Shown one piece after another: positions 54,960-63,369 of a stretch of 64,000 nt of DNA. Origin of the DNA: Streptomyces sp. ITFR-16 (GTDB taxonomy: Bacteria > Actinomycetota > Actinomycetes > Streptomycetales > Streptomycetaceae). Where the stretch lies: assembly GCF_031844705.1 (NCBI RefSeq), contig NZ_CP134609.1, positions 2,790,001-2,854,000 on the forward strand, read 5' to 3'. The notes under the pieces are model-generated. The model saw only the letters and a list, made by a program, of their open reading frames with translations. It ran no database searches and was not told where the DNA came from. Position 1 is the stretch's first letter, and the number at the start of each line of letters is the position of its first letter. The position numbers were made by a program, and so were the translations under genes.

Positions 54960-56072
54960 ATGGCCACCCCGCACCTCCCCCCGTACCGCTGCCCCCAGGA
55001 CGGCACCCGCGCCGACGTCGACTCGGCGCCCTGGTGCTGTCCGGTCTGCCGGGGTCCCTGGGATCTCGACCTCGCGCTCACGGACCCGCTGCGCCCCGGC
55101 GAACTGCCGGGCCGCGTCAACTCCCTGTGGCGCTACGAGGAAGTCCTGCCGCTGTCCGCGCCGGAGACCACGCTCGGTGAGGGCCGCACCCCGCTCGTCC
55201 CGCTCACCGGCACGGTCTCGGCCAAGCTCGACTTCCTGATGCCGACGCTCTCCTTCAAGGACCGGGGCGCGGTGATGCTCGCCGAACTGGCGCGCAGGCT
55301 CGGCCCCGGGCGCGTCGTCGCGGACAGCAGCGGCAACGCGGGCACCGCCGTCGCCGCGTACTGCGCCCGCGCCGGGCTGCCCTGCACAGTGTACGTCCCC
55401 GAGGGCACGTCCCCGAAGAAGACGGAGCAGATCCGGGCCCATGGCGCCCGGCTGGAGACGGTCCCCGGCGACCGCGAGGCGACCGCGCTCGCCGCCCGCG
55501 CCGCCGCCGACGCCCCCGGTGTCTTCTACGCCTCGCACGTCTTCAACCCGTACTTCCTGCACGGCACGAAGACGTACGTGTACGAGCTGTGGGAGGACCT
55601 CGGCCGGCTACCGGACGCGATCGCGGTCCCGGTCGGCAACGGCACGCTGCTCCTCGGCGCCGCCCTGGCCGTCTCCGAACTCCTCGCCCAGGGCCTGATC
55701 GACACCTCTCCCGCGCTGGTGGCGGTGCAGGCCGAGGCGGTGTCCCCGCTGGCGGCGGCCTTCCACGCGGGGGCGGACGACCTGCTCCCCGCGCCGGCCG
55801 GTGCCACGGCCTCCCCCACCCTCGCCGAGGGGATCGCCATCGGCCGTCCGCCGCGCGCCCGGGCGATCCTGGCGGCGGTGCGGGCGTCGGGCGGCACGTT
55901 CCTGACGGTGACCGAGGACCGGATCCGCGCCGCCCAGCGGGATCTGGCCGCTCGGGGCTTCTACGTGGAGACGACGGGCGTGGCCTGCTGGGCGGCCGTG
56001 GGCGGCTGGACGGACCGCAGCGTCGTCGTCCCGCTGTGCGGCGCGGGGCTGAAGACGGGCCTCGCGGCCTGA
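54960..56072 (+). CDS. threonine-synthase-like PLP-dependent enzyme
   Basis: A 370-aa fold-type II PLP enzyme. The N-terminal short Cys pattern (CPQDG ... CCPVC) resembles the zinc-ribbon-like start of some archaeal-type threonine synthases. The PLP lysine is Lys100 in SFKDRG, SSGNAGTA binds phosphate, and a Gly-rich VGNGTLLLG segment follows. It would convert O-phosphohomoserine to threonine or act on a related substrate. Streptomyces usually has a separate canonical thrC, so this may be a paralogue with other specificity. ATG 54960 is used; the frame extends upstream to 54873 through the hairpin, which is unlikely to be coding. Confidence 0.85.
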   Translation: MATPHLPPYRCPQDGTRADVDSAPWCCPVCRGPWDLDLALTDPLRPGELPGRVNSLWRYEEVLPLSAPETTLGEGRTPLVPLTGTVSAKLDFLMPTLSFKDRGAVMLAELARRLGPGRVVADSSGNAGTAVAAYCARAGLPCTVYVPEGTSPKKTEQIRAHGARLETVPGDREATALAARAAADAPGVFYASHVFNPYFLHGTKTYVYELWEDLGRLPDAIAVPVGNGTLLLGAALAVSELLAQGLIDTSPALVAVQAEAVSPLAAAFHAGADDLLPAPAGATASPTLAEGIAIGRPPRARAILAAVRASGGTFLTVTEDRIRAAQRDLAARGFYVETTGVACWAAVGGWTDRSVVVPLCGAGLKTGLAA

Positions 56073-56171
56073 GGGACGGCGGGGGCGGGCCGCGCGGCCG
56101 GGGGCGCGCGTCAGCCGTTCACCCGCGCGCCGTGCCCCGCCGCGCCGGGCCCGCTTCCCTACGTTCGTAGC

Positions 56172-58769
56172 GTGAGCCTCTCGCGTACCTCTCTTCTCAC
56201 GGTCCTGGCCGCATGCGCCCTGGTCGCCGCGGCGCCACTGCCGGCGCCCGCCGCGCAGGCCACCGCGCCCCAGGCGTCCTCGGTCGCCTGCGGGCGCGAC
56301 ACCGATCCCGCGTGGGCGCCGGCCTCCACCGCCTACGGAGAGGCGGCAGGCTACGACCCGTACGTGGGCAACGGCTATCTGGGTCACCGGGTGCCGGCCG
56401 CCGGCGCCGGGTACGCGGAGCGCGCGGAGAAGACCGGCTGGCCGCTGTTCACCCCGCGCTACGACGGCGCCTTCGTCTCCGGGCTCTACGGCCGCGACAA
56501 GGACCTGGCGGCGGGCCGCGAGGTGGTGGCCGCGCTGCCGAGCTGGACCGACCTCGATGTGCGCGTCGGCGGCGAGACCTACGGCTCCGCCACCCCGGCG
56601 GGCCGGATCTCCCGCTACCGCCAGACGCTGTTCCTGCGCTGCGGACTGGTGCGTACGTCGCTGCGCTGGACCGCCTCCGACGGCCGCGCGACCGACCTGA
56701 CGTACGAGGTGCTGGCCGACCGCGCCGACGTGCACACCGGAGCGGTACGGCTGCGCATGACCCCGCACTGGAGCGGCACGGCGACGGTCACCGGCCGGCT
56801 CGACCCGCGCGGCGCACGCCGGATCGCGCTGGAGGACGACGGAACGTTCCGGACACGGGGCACCGGCACGGAGGGCGCGATCGTGCAGACCGTGCGCCGC
56901 CCGTCGTCGGCGCGCACGGATACGGCCCGGGTGAGCGCCGGGCACACGTATACGTTCGAGAAGTACGTGGGCATCGACACCGCGCTCACCTCGCGCACCC
57001 CGCGCACCACCGCGCGCGAGGCGTCACAGCGCGCGGCCCGGCGCGGCTGGTCCGCCGTCCTCGCGGAGAACGCCGCCGCCTGGCGCCGGGACTGGTCCGC
57101 CGATGTGACCGTGCCGGACAGCCCCGACCTCCAGAAGTGGCTGCGCTCGGCGCAGTACGGGCTCCTCGCCGCCACCCGCGCCGGCTCCCGCGACAGCATC
57201 GCCCCGGCCGGACTGACCAGCGACAACTATGCGGGCATGGTGTTCTGGGACGCCGAGACCTGGATGTTCCCCGGGCTGCTCGCCACCCGGCCCGAGCTGG
57301 CCCGTTCGGTGGTCGAGTACCGCTACCGGACGCGCGGCCAGGCCCGCAGGAACGCCGAGAAGCTCGGGTTCGACGGCCTGTTCTACCCGTGGACGAGCGC
57401 GAGCCGAGGCGCCCTCCGGTCCGAGTGCCAGAGCTGGGACCCGCCGCACTGCGTCACCCAGAACCACCTCCAGGGCGATGTCTCGCTGGCCGTCTGGCAG
57501 TACTACCTGGCCACCGGCGACCGCGACTGGCTGGCCGGACACGGCTGGCAGATGCTGCGGGGCATCGCGGAGTTCTGGACCTCGCGCGCCACGCGGAACG
57601 GCGACGGCAGCTACTCGGTGAAGGAGGTGGCCGGCCCCGACGAGTACAGCAACGACGTCACGGACGGGGTGTTCACCAACGCCGTCGCCGCCACCGCCCT
57701 GCGCAACGCCACCCGCGCGGCGCGTCTGCTCGGGCACCCCGCCCCGGCGGAGTGGACCGGGGTGGCGGACGGTCTGCGCATCCCGTACGACCCGGACCGC
57801 AAGCTCTTCCTCCAGTACGCGGGGTACGACGGCTCGACGATCAAACAGGCCGACACCGTCCTGCTCATCCACCCCCTGGAGTGGCCGATGGAGCCGGGGG
57901 CGGCCGCCTCGACGCTCGACTACTACGCGGCGCACACCGACCCCGACGGACCTGCGATGACGGACTCGGTCCACGCGATCGACGCGGCGGCCATCGGGGA
58001 GCCGGGGTGCGCCACGTACACCTATCTACAGCGGGCGGTGCGCCCGTTCATGCGCGGTCCGTACGCCCTGTTCAGCGAGGCGCGCGGCGCGAAGGCGGGC
58101 GCGCAGGACCCGCTCTCCGGCTTCCCTGCCGAGGACTTCCTCACCGGAAAGGGCGGCTTCCTCCAGGTGTTCACGCACGGCCTGACGGGTCTGCGGCTGC
58201 GGGAGGACGGGGTGCGCCTGGACCCGTTGCTGCCGCCGCAGCTCGGCAGGGGCGTCGGCCTGACGGGCCTGCACCATCGGGGGCGTACGTACGACATCGC
58301 CATCGGCCCCCGGACGACGGAGGTCCGCCTGACGTCGGGTGCCCCCTTCACCGTGGACACCCCGGCGGGCCCGCGCCTGCTGTCGGGCACTCTCACCCTC
58401 CCCACGCGCCGCCCCGACCTGACCCCGACCACCGACGCGGCCCGCTGCCGCCCCGCGACGGCCACCTCCGAGACACCCGGTCTGTACGCGGCGGCGGCGG
58501 TGGACGGCAGCCCGGCGACGGCGTGGTCCCCGGACGGCGGTACGGGCACGCTGACGGTGGACCTGGGGCGGACGGCCCCGGTGACGGGCATCGCCCCGGA
58601 GTGGACGGAGGTGCGCCCGGCCTCGTACGACGTGGAGACATCGGTGGACGGCCGGCACTGGGAGCCGTACCGGAAGGGGACGGCGGCGCGCCAGGTCCGG
58701 CTGACGGTCCGTTCCACGGACGAGGACCGGCCCACGGGCCTACGCGAACTGACGGTCACCCAGCCCTAG
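56172..58769 (+). CDS. secreted GH65 glycoside hydrolase (acid-trehalase-like) with discoidin-like C-terminus
   Basis: An 865-aa secreted protein with a Sec signal (LLTVLAACALVAAAPLPAPA). It has an N-terminal beta-sandwich, an (alpha/alpha)6 barrel with WDAETWMFPGLLATRPELA, the general acid Glu491 in AGPDEY, and a C-terminal GH65 domain. A final module of about 110 residues (GSPATAWSPD, TVDLGR) resembles an F5/8-type carbohydrate-binding domain. GH65 holds both phosphorylases and acid trehalases; a secreted form with a lectin-like module suggests hydrolysis of trehalose or kojibiose-type sugars. GTG 56172 starts the signal peptide. Its 3' end overlaps the convergent EamA gene by 14 bases. Confidence 0.9.
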   Translation: MSLSRTSLLTVLAACALVAAAPLPAPAAQATAPQASSVACGRDTDPAWAPASTAYGEAAGYDPYVGNGYLGHRVPAAGAGYAERAEKTGWPLFTPRYDGAFVSGLYGRDKDLAAGREVVAALPSWTDLDVRVGGETYGSATPAGRISRYRQTLFLRCGLVRTSLRWTASDGRATDLTYEVLADRADVHTGAVRLRMTPHWSGTATVTGRLDPRGARRIALEDDGTFRTRGTGTEGAIVQTVRRPSSARTDTARVSAGHTYTFEKYVGIDTALTSRTPRTTAREASQRAARRGWSAVLAENAAAWRRDWSADVTVPDSPDLQKWLRSAQYGLLAATRAGSRDSIAPAGLTSDNYAGMVFWDAETWMFPGLLATRPELARSVVEYRYRTRGQARRNAEKLGFDGLFYPWTSASRGALRSECQSWDPPHCVTQNHLQGDVSLAVWQYYLATGDRDWLAGHGWQMLRGIAEFWTSRATRNGDGSYSVKEVAGPDEYSNDVTDGVFTNAVAATALRNATRAARLLGHPAPAEWTGVADGLRIPYDPDRKLFLQYAGYDGSTIKQADTVLLIHPLEWPMEPGAAASTLDYYAAHTDPDGPAMTDSVHAIDAAAIGEPGCATYTYLQRAVRPFMRGPYALFSEARGAKAGAQDPLSGFPAEDFLTGKGGFLQVFTHGLTGLRLREDGVRLDPLLPPQLGRGVGLTGLHHRGRTYDIAIGPRTTEVRLTSGAPFTVDTPAGPRLLSGTLTLPTRRPDLTPTTDAARCRPATATSETPGLYAAAAVDGSPATAWSPDGGTGTLTVDLGRTAPVTGIAPEWTEVRPASYDVETSVDGRHWEPYRKGTAARQVRLTVRSTDEDRPTGLRELTVTQP

Positions 58770-59664
58770 AGCACTGCTTGTCCTCGGCCTCGCTCCGGGG
58801 CCCGGCCGGCCGCCGCACCGCGCGGCGTGGCCGGCCGAGCAGAATCCCGGCCAGGACGAGGACGAGCCCGCAGATCTGCCGCAGGGTGAGCGCCTCCCCG
58901 GCGACGGCGGTGCCGAGCAGCACCCCGGTGACGGGGTTGAGCAGCCCGACGAGACCGACGGTCGCGGCGGGCAGACGGCGCAGGCCCGCGAACCAGGCGG
59001 CGAAGGCGAGGGCGGTCGCCACCACGGTGACGTAACCGAAGCCGAGGACGGCGGGTCCGTCGAGCGCGGGCGGCGCGCCCTCCACGGCGACGGCGAGGGG
59101 CAGCAGCAGGAGGCCGCCGGCGACGAGCTGCCAGGAGGTCGAGGCGAGGACATCGGTTCCGGTGCCCCAGCGCTTGGTGAGGATGTAGCCGAGGGACGAC
59201 ATCAGCATGGCGGCCACGGACGCCAGCACGCCCCGGACGTCCGCGGCGACGGCGCCGGTCAGCAGCATGAGGCCGACCCCGCCGATGCCGGCGGCGGCCC
59301 CGAGCAGGGGCCGGAGACCGGGCCGTTCGGCCACGAGCGCCCAGGCGATCAGCATCATGGCCACGGGCGAGGTCGCCATGATCGTCGACGCGGTGCTGGT
59401 GGGGAGCAGTTGCGCGGCGGCATAGACGAGGGCGAAGAACCCGCCCATGTTGAGCACTCCGAGGACGGCGGCCTTCCACCACCAGGATCCGTGCGGCCGT
59501 TCGCGCCGGAGCGCGAGCAGGAGCAGCCCGGCGGGCAGGGCGCGGATCGCGGCGCCGTAGAGCGGGGTCCCGGCGGGCAGGTAGGCGTGGGTGACGTAGT
59601 AGTTCGTCCCCCAGGCGACCGGGGCGACCGCGGTGACGAGGACCCAGCGCGCATTAGCTTCCAT
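58756..59664 (-). CDS. EamA-family (DMT) transporter
   Basis: A 302-aa protein with ten hydrophobic helices and two EamA repeats (the first begins RWVLVTAVAPVAWGTNYYV). Members export metabolites or amino acids. The ATG at 59664 lies inside the perfect palindrome 59653-59674, and the minus-strand hexamer TATATT ends 8 bases before it, so the mRNA is probably leaderless. It is divergent from a MarR gene, its probable regulator. The open frame to 60294 continues through that gene's other strand and is rejected. Confidence 0.9.
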   Translation of the reverse strand: MEANARWVLVTAVAPVAWGTNYYVTHAYLPAGTPLYGAAIRALPAGLLLLALRRERPHGSWWWKAAVLGVLNMGGFFALVYAAAQLLPTSTASTIMATSPVAMMLIAWALVAERPGLRPLLGAAAGIGGVGLMLLTGAVAADVRGVLASVAAMLMSSLGYILTKRWGTGTDVLASTSWQLVAGGLLLLPLAVAVEGAPPALDGPAVLGFGYVTVVATALAFAAWFAGLRRLPAATVGLVGLLNPVTGVLLGTAVAGEALTLRQICGLVLVLAGILLGRPRRAVRRPAGPRSEAEDKQCSRAG

Positions 59665-59674
59665 GGAAGCTAAT
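59653..59674. promoter_or_regulatory. perfect 22-bp palindrome over the EamA start, MarR operator O1
   Basis: ATTAGCTTCCA (59653-59663) is followed immediately by its exact complement (59664-59674). It covers the EamA start codon at 59664-59662. The related dyad O2 lies 21 bases away, so it is very likely a binding site of the adjacent MarR regulator. Confidence 0.85.
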
Positions 59675-59697
59675 ATACCTTCCCCGGAAGCTATAAT
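59674..59697. promoter_or_regulatory. second MarR operator dyad and leaderless -10 hexamer
   Basis: TATA(C)CTTCC-CC-GGAAG(C)TATA (59674-59695) repeats the CTTCC/GGAAG core of O1. It overlaps TATAAT at 59692-59697, six bases before the marR ATG (59704), so transcription should begin at or beside the A of the start codon. Confidence 0.75.
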
Positions 59698-59703
59698 GAG
59701 GCC

Positions 59704-60258
59704 ATGCCGGAAGAGACCACCCCGCACCCCCTCCCCCAGCCCGCCGCCCAGCCCCTCGACCACGTGGCCCGCATCCAGGCGGAGTGGGCCCGCGAGCGCC
59801 CGGATCTCGATGTGAGCCCTCAGGCGGTGATCGGGCGACTGCACCGCCTGGCCGGGCTGCTCACGGAGGAGCTCTGCGTGGTCTACCGGCGGTTCGGCCT
59901 GAGCGAGGGCGAGTTCGACGTCCTGGCGGCGCTGCGCCGGGCCGGCGAGCCGTACGAACGCGCCCCCGGCGAGCTGGCGGCGCACACCATGGTCACCACC
60001 GGCGCGATGACGAAGCGCATCGACCGCCTGGAACGCGCGGGCCTGGTCACCCGCCGCCGCGCGGCGGACGACGGCCGCGCCCGCGTGGTCGCCCTCACCC
60101 GTGCTGGCCGCGAGCTGATCGACCAGGCGTTCACGGAGCACATGCGCAACGAACGCGCCCTCCTCGACACCCTGACCGGGGACGAGGCGACGGCGCTGGA
60201 GGGGCTGCTGACGGCATGGCTGGCGAGGGTGGAACCGGGGCGCGAGGCGACCGCCTGA
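59704..60258 (+). CDS. MarR-family transcriptional regulator
   Basis: A 184-aa regulator. After an N-terminal extension of about 45 residues it has a winged helix (SEGEFDVLAALRRAG, then TMVTTGAMTKRIDRLERAGL and the wing RRRAADDGRARVVALT). It starts at ATG 59704 immediately after a -10 hexamer, so translation is probably leaderless; GAGG at 59698 is too close to act as a normal ribosome site. It probably represses both itself and the divergent EamA exporter through O1 and O2. Confidence 0.9.
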   Translation: MPEETTPHPLPQPAAQPLDHVARIQAEWARERPDLDVSPQAVIGRLHRLAGLLTEELCVVYRRFGLSEGEFDVLAALRRAGEPYERAPGELAAHTMVTTGAMTKRIDRLERAGLVTRRRAADDGRARVVALTRAGRELIDQAFTEHMRNERALLDTLTGDEATALEGLLTAWLARVEPGREATA

Positions 60259-60312
60259 CGGGCGGGCCCGGGCCCGCCCGCCGTACGCCGCCACTCACCC
60301 GTACGCCGTCAC

Positions 60313-61449
60313 TCACTCACCGGACGTCCGCCTCCGGTCCGGCAGCTGGGTCGCTCCGGCGGCCTCCGCCTCCGCCTTCGCGTCGCTGACGGCGGCGGCG
60401 GCCTCCTTGGCGACCTCGTCGGCCGCCGTGGAGGCGTCCAGCAGGAGCTTCGATCCCGGCTCCAGCTCCGGAGCCGCGCGCTCGCCCACGCCCGCGCGCT
60501 CGTCATCGCCCTCGCCCTCCTCCGACGTGCCGCCCGCGGCCGGCGCCTCCGCTCCCGGCGCCGACGGGGGAAGTCCCGTCGCCGACTGGTCACCGAAAGC
60601 ACTGGTGACGGCACGCACCGCCTCGGTCAGCTCGCCGGGAATCACCCAGAACGTGTTGTTCTCGCTCTGCGCCAGGTGCGGGAGCGTCTCCAGGTACTTG
60701 TAGGCCAGGACCTTCGGGTCGGCGTTGTTGCGATGGACGGACTGGAAGACGAGCTCCACCGACTTCGCCTCGCCGTCGGCCCGCAGGATCATCGCCTGCT
60801 GCGTGCCCTGCGCCTCCAGGATGTCCTTCTGCTTGGTGCCCTCGGCGGTGAGGATCTTGGCCTGCCGCTCCCCCTCGGCGTGCAGGATGGCCGCGCGCTT
60901 GTCCCGCTCGGCCCGCATCTGCTTCTCCATCGCCTCTTTGATGGTGTTCGGCGGATCGATGGCCTTGATCTCGACGCGGTTGACCCGGATGCCCCACTTC
61001 CCAGTGGCGTCGTCGAGGACCGTACGCAGCCGGGCGTTGATCTCCTCGCGCGAGGTGAGCGTGCCCTCCAGGTCCATGCTGCCGATGACATTGCGCAGCG
61101 TGGTCACGGTGAGCTGGTCGATCGCCTGGAGGTAGTCGGCGACCTCGTAGGCCGCCGCCCTCGGATCGGTGATCTGGTAATAGAGCACGGTGTCGATGTT
61201 GACCACGAGGTTGTCCTCGGTGATCACCGGCTTGGGGTCGGACGAGTACACCTGCTCACGCACGTCGAGCTTGGTGTTGACGCGGTCGGCCACCGGCAGG
61301 ACGAAATTCAGGCCCGGTTGCAGCGCGCGGTACCGGCCGAAGCGCTCGATGTTGTAGCGGCGCGCCTGCGGGACGATCCGCACGGTGGCGGCCACGAGAA
61401 AGACGACGACAATCGCCGCCACCAGAATCGGGATGACGAACGGATCCAC
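60313..61449 (-). CDS. SPFH/band-7 membrane protein (stomatin-like)
   Basis: A 378-aa protein. An N-terminal membrane anchor (FVIPILVAAIVVVFLVAATV) is followed by the SPFH domain (about 25-190, VPQARRYNIERFGRY, VVNIDTVLYYQITDP) and a helical segment with repeated EGT/QGT units (about 190-240). The C-terminal tail is acidic and Ala-rich. Stomatins organise membrane microdomains and often pair with NfeD proteins, as here: an NfeD gene lies upstream in the same direction (gap 57 bases). It starts at GTG 61449 with GGAGG close upstream. Confidence 0.94.
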   Translation of the reverse strand: MDPFVIPILVAAIVVVFLVAATVRIVPQARRYNIERFGRYRALQPGLNFVLPVADRVNTKLDVREQVYSSDPKPVITEDNLVVNIDTVLYYQITDPRAAAYEVADYLQAIDQLTVTTLRNVIGSMDLEGTLTSREEINARLRTVLDDATGKWGIRVNRVEIKAIDPPNTIKEAMEKQMRAERDKRAAILHAEGERQAKILTAEGTKQKDILEAQGTQQAMILRADGEAKSVELVFQSVHRNNADPKVLAYKYLETLPHLAQSENNTFWVIPGELTEAVRAVTSAFGDQSATGLPPSAPGAEAPAAGGTSEEGEGDDERAGVGERAAPELEPGSKLLLDASTAADEVAKEAAAAVSDAKAEAEAAGATQLPDRRRTSGE

Positions 61450-61506
61450 GCTTCCTCCCTCGCTAGGTGTTCAGCAGGTCACCTTCTGCGGGTCACGTCC
61501 AGCAGG

Positions 61507-61944
61507 TCAGGGCAGGAGTTCGCGGGGATACACGACAGCCGTCGCGCCCTCGATCTCCATGACGTCCACCAGCGCTCCCACCGGAATCACATGGCTCTCG
61601 TCGAGCGCGCGGGCGGACCACTCCTCACCGGAGATCTTGATCAGACCCCGCGTCGCGGTGACCTCGCGCACCACCTCGGCCCGCTTGCCGACCAGCGCGT
61701 CGCTGCCCTCATGCGTGAGGGGGACCCGCGCCATGCTCCGCAGCGCGACGGGCCGGACCAGGACGAGCCCTGCCACCGCCGCCACTCCGAGGGCGATCAC
61801 CTGGCCGAGGACGCCGACCCCCACACCGGCCACGACGGCGGCCACCAGCGCGGCACCGGCCAGCAGCCCGAAGACCAGCGTCAGGGTGAAGAACTCCGCG
61901 ACACCGAGTGCCGCGGCGGCGAGCAACCATGCGAGCCACGGCAT
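61507..61944 (-). CDS. NfeD-family membrane protein
   Basis: A 145-aa short-form NfeD: about three membrane helices (MPWLAWLLAAAALGVAEFFT, then two more to residue 70) and a C-terminal OB-fold domain (LVGKRAEVVREVTATRGLIK ... VMEIEGATAVV). NfeD proteins bind SPFH partners. ATG 61944 has GGAAGG about 10 bases upstream. It is probably co-transcribed with the stomatin-like gene. Confidence 0.93.
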   Translation of the reverse strand: MPWLAWLLAAAALGVAEFFTLTLVFGLLAGAALVAAVVAGVGVGVLGQVIALGVAAVAGLVLVRPVALRSMARVPLTHEGSDALVGKRAEVVREVTATRGLIKISGEEWSARALDESHVIPVGALVDVMEIEGATAVVYPRELLP

Positions 61945-62071
61945 CGAATCAGCCTTCCAGGGGGGTGTACCCAGTACATACCCCCCGGAACCGGGACGGA
62001 ACCCCCGCGGGCACCACCCGCCCCGGCCCGTCCACCGCCCCGCAGACCGGGCCGAGCGGCACGGAACGGGA

Positions 62072-62452
62072 TCAGCCGGCCTCGGCGCCCCGCGCCGACA
62101 GGGGCGCCCAGGTGTAGCGGACGCGCACGCCCTGATCGCGGAGCCAGGCGGCCTCGCGGTGGCGCAGCTCGCGCGCGCACTCCGGGGCGATGGCGCTCGG
62201 CCAGCGGACGAGGACGGCCGTGACGTGTCCCGTCTGCGCCAGCTGTCTCACCCGGCGCCACCCCCGGCGCCGGGCCGGGTCGGGCTCGCCGTACGTGTCG
62301 GTGACGACCTCGGCGATCCTGAGCCCGCGCTCCCGGGCGAACGCCCGGCCTTCTCGCTGTGCGCGCTCCGTCGCCTCCCCGCGCGCGCCCGGGGACCGGT
62401 CGGCACATACGTACAGCACAACGGGAGAGGCGGTTTCACCGTGGGGAGTCAT
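62072..62452 (-). CDS. small protein resembling a degenerate serine-recombinase catalytic domain
   Basis: A 126-aa protein with no membrane or export signal. The layout (VLYVCADRSPG, then EATERAQREGRAFARERGL, VTDTYGEPDPARRRGWRRV, AVLVRWPSAIAPE) recalls the resolvase N-terminal fold. There the corresponding motifs are YxRVSxxxQ, the R-rich PGLxRL segment and DRLSR. The canonical catalytic residues are only partly kept and no DNA-binding domain follows, so catalysis is doubtful. ATG 62452 has AAGG 6 bases upstream. It lies downstream of an HATPase gene (gap 134 bases). The resemblance is from pattern only. Confidence 0.6.
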   Translation of the reverse strand: MTPHGETASPVVLYVCADRSPGARGEATERAQREGRAFARERGLRIAEVVTDTYGEPDPARRRGWRRVRQLAQTGHVTAVLVRWPSAIAPECARELRHREAAWLRDQGVRVRYTWAPLSARGAEAG

Positions 62453-62586
62453 GGCGCCTTCTCTGGGGGGATCGAGGGCGGGGTCTTCCCCGCCGCGCGA
62501 GGGGGTCGCGGCGGTTGTGTGCGACGGCGGCCGGGTCCGGGCCGGGTGCCGTCCTGTCTCGTCCTGTGCCGTCCGGGTCCCCGGCA

Positions 62587-63051
62587 TCAGGGGCTGGTCC
62601 TCAACTCTGCCCAGACGACCTTCCCTTGGCCGCGCGTCGAGCGTGCGGAGCCCCAGCTGTCCGCGAGCTGCTGGACGAGGAACAGTCCGCGCCCGCCCTC
62701 CGCGCCGGGGCCGGCGTGCCGTTCGGGCGGGCGGACCGGGGTGGTGGCACCGCCCTCGTCGTGGAGCTCGATGCGCAGGCGCTGTTCGTCGCCGGTCAGC
62801 GTGAGGCCGCACAGGACACGGCCGCTGCCGGTGTGGAGCACGACGTTCGTGGTCAGCTCGGAGACCAGCAGCACCGCGTCGCCACAGGTGTCGCCGGAGA
62901 GCTTCCAGGCGCGGAGCCGGTCACGCACGGTGTCGCGGGCGGACTTCACACTCGTCCGCAGGGCGGGCAGGCCGAACCAGTACTCCCGGCACGGTGCGGC
63001 CCCGCCTAAGGCGGGGGTCGAGGCCGGGACCGAGGGTGGGGACAGAGTCAC
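62587..63051 (-). CDS. HATPase-domain anti-sigma-like regulator
   Basis: A 154-aa stand-alone RsbW-like ATPase, with the N-box AVLLVSELTTNVVLH and the glycine motif GAEGGRGLFLVQQLADSWG. It starts at GTG 63051 with GGAAGG 8 bases upstream. It is divergent from the XRE/DUF5753 gene at 63370. An HATPase next to an XRE/DUF5753 regulator, often with a DUF397 protein, is the arrangement of the developmental whiJ/abaA-type loci of Streptomyces. Control of antibiotic or sporulation genes is therefore a reasonable guess. Confidence 0.88.
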   Translation of the reverse strand: MTLSPPSVPASTPALGGAAPCREYWFGLPALRTSVKSARDTVRDRLRAWKLSGDTCGDAVLLVSELTTNVVLHTGSGRVLCGLTLTGDEQRLRIELHDEGGATTPVRPPERHAGPGAEGGRGLFLVQQLADSWGSARSTRGQGKVVWAELRTSP

Positions 63052-63369
63052 GGATGTCGCCTTCCAGTGCCCTCCGGGCGGCGGGCTCGATGTGGGGGTA
63101 CGGGCTGCAACTCGGACGGTGAGAGGCGTGTGCCGAGGCAGGCAACGGGCGACGGGGAGCCGACGCCGGCATCGGCGTCACGTGTCCCGTCCGGGGCCGG
63201 ACCCTGCGTCAGAGGTGTGCCTTGACCGCTCACACACCAACTATGCGCGTGATCGCATGCACCCTGCAACCGACTCCCTGATAATTTCAGCACCGTGGGT
63301 ATCACTCTGGCGCCAACATCAAATGGGCTGTAAGAATGGCGCTATTGACGGACTCTCAGGAGGTTGGGT
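63052..63369. promoter_or_regulatory. 318-bp divergent promoter region between HATPase and XRE genes
   Basis: No gene is supported. The right end (63280-63360) is poorer in GC, contains the palindrome TGGCGCCA near 63308 and TTGACG near 63345, and ends in the AGGAGG ribosome site of the XRE gene. The left end should drive the HATPase gene. Nothing else recognisable. Confidence 0.45.

Noticed and set aside
56213..59035. 940-codon plus-strand open frame overlapping the GH65 gene
   Set aside because: Alternate frame of the GH65 gene with Arg/Pro/Gly-rich content; the GH65 frame has signal peptide, catalytic Glu and domain order.
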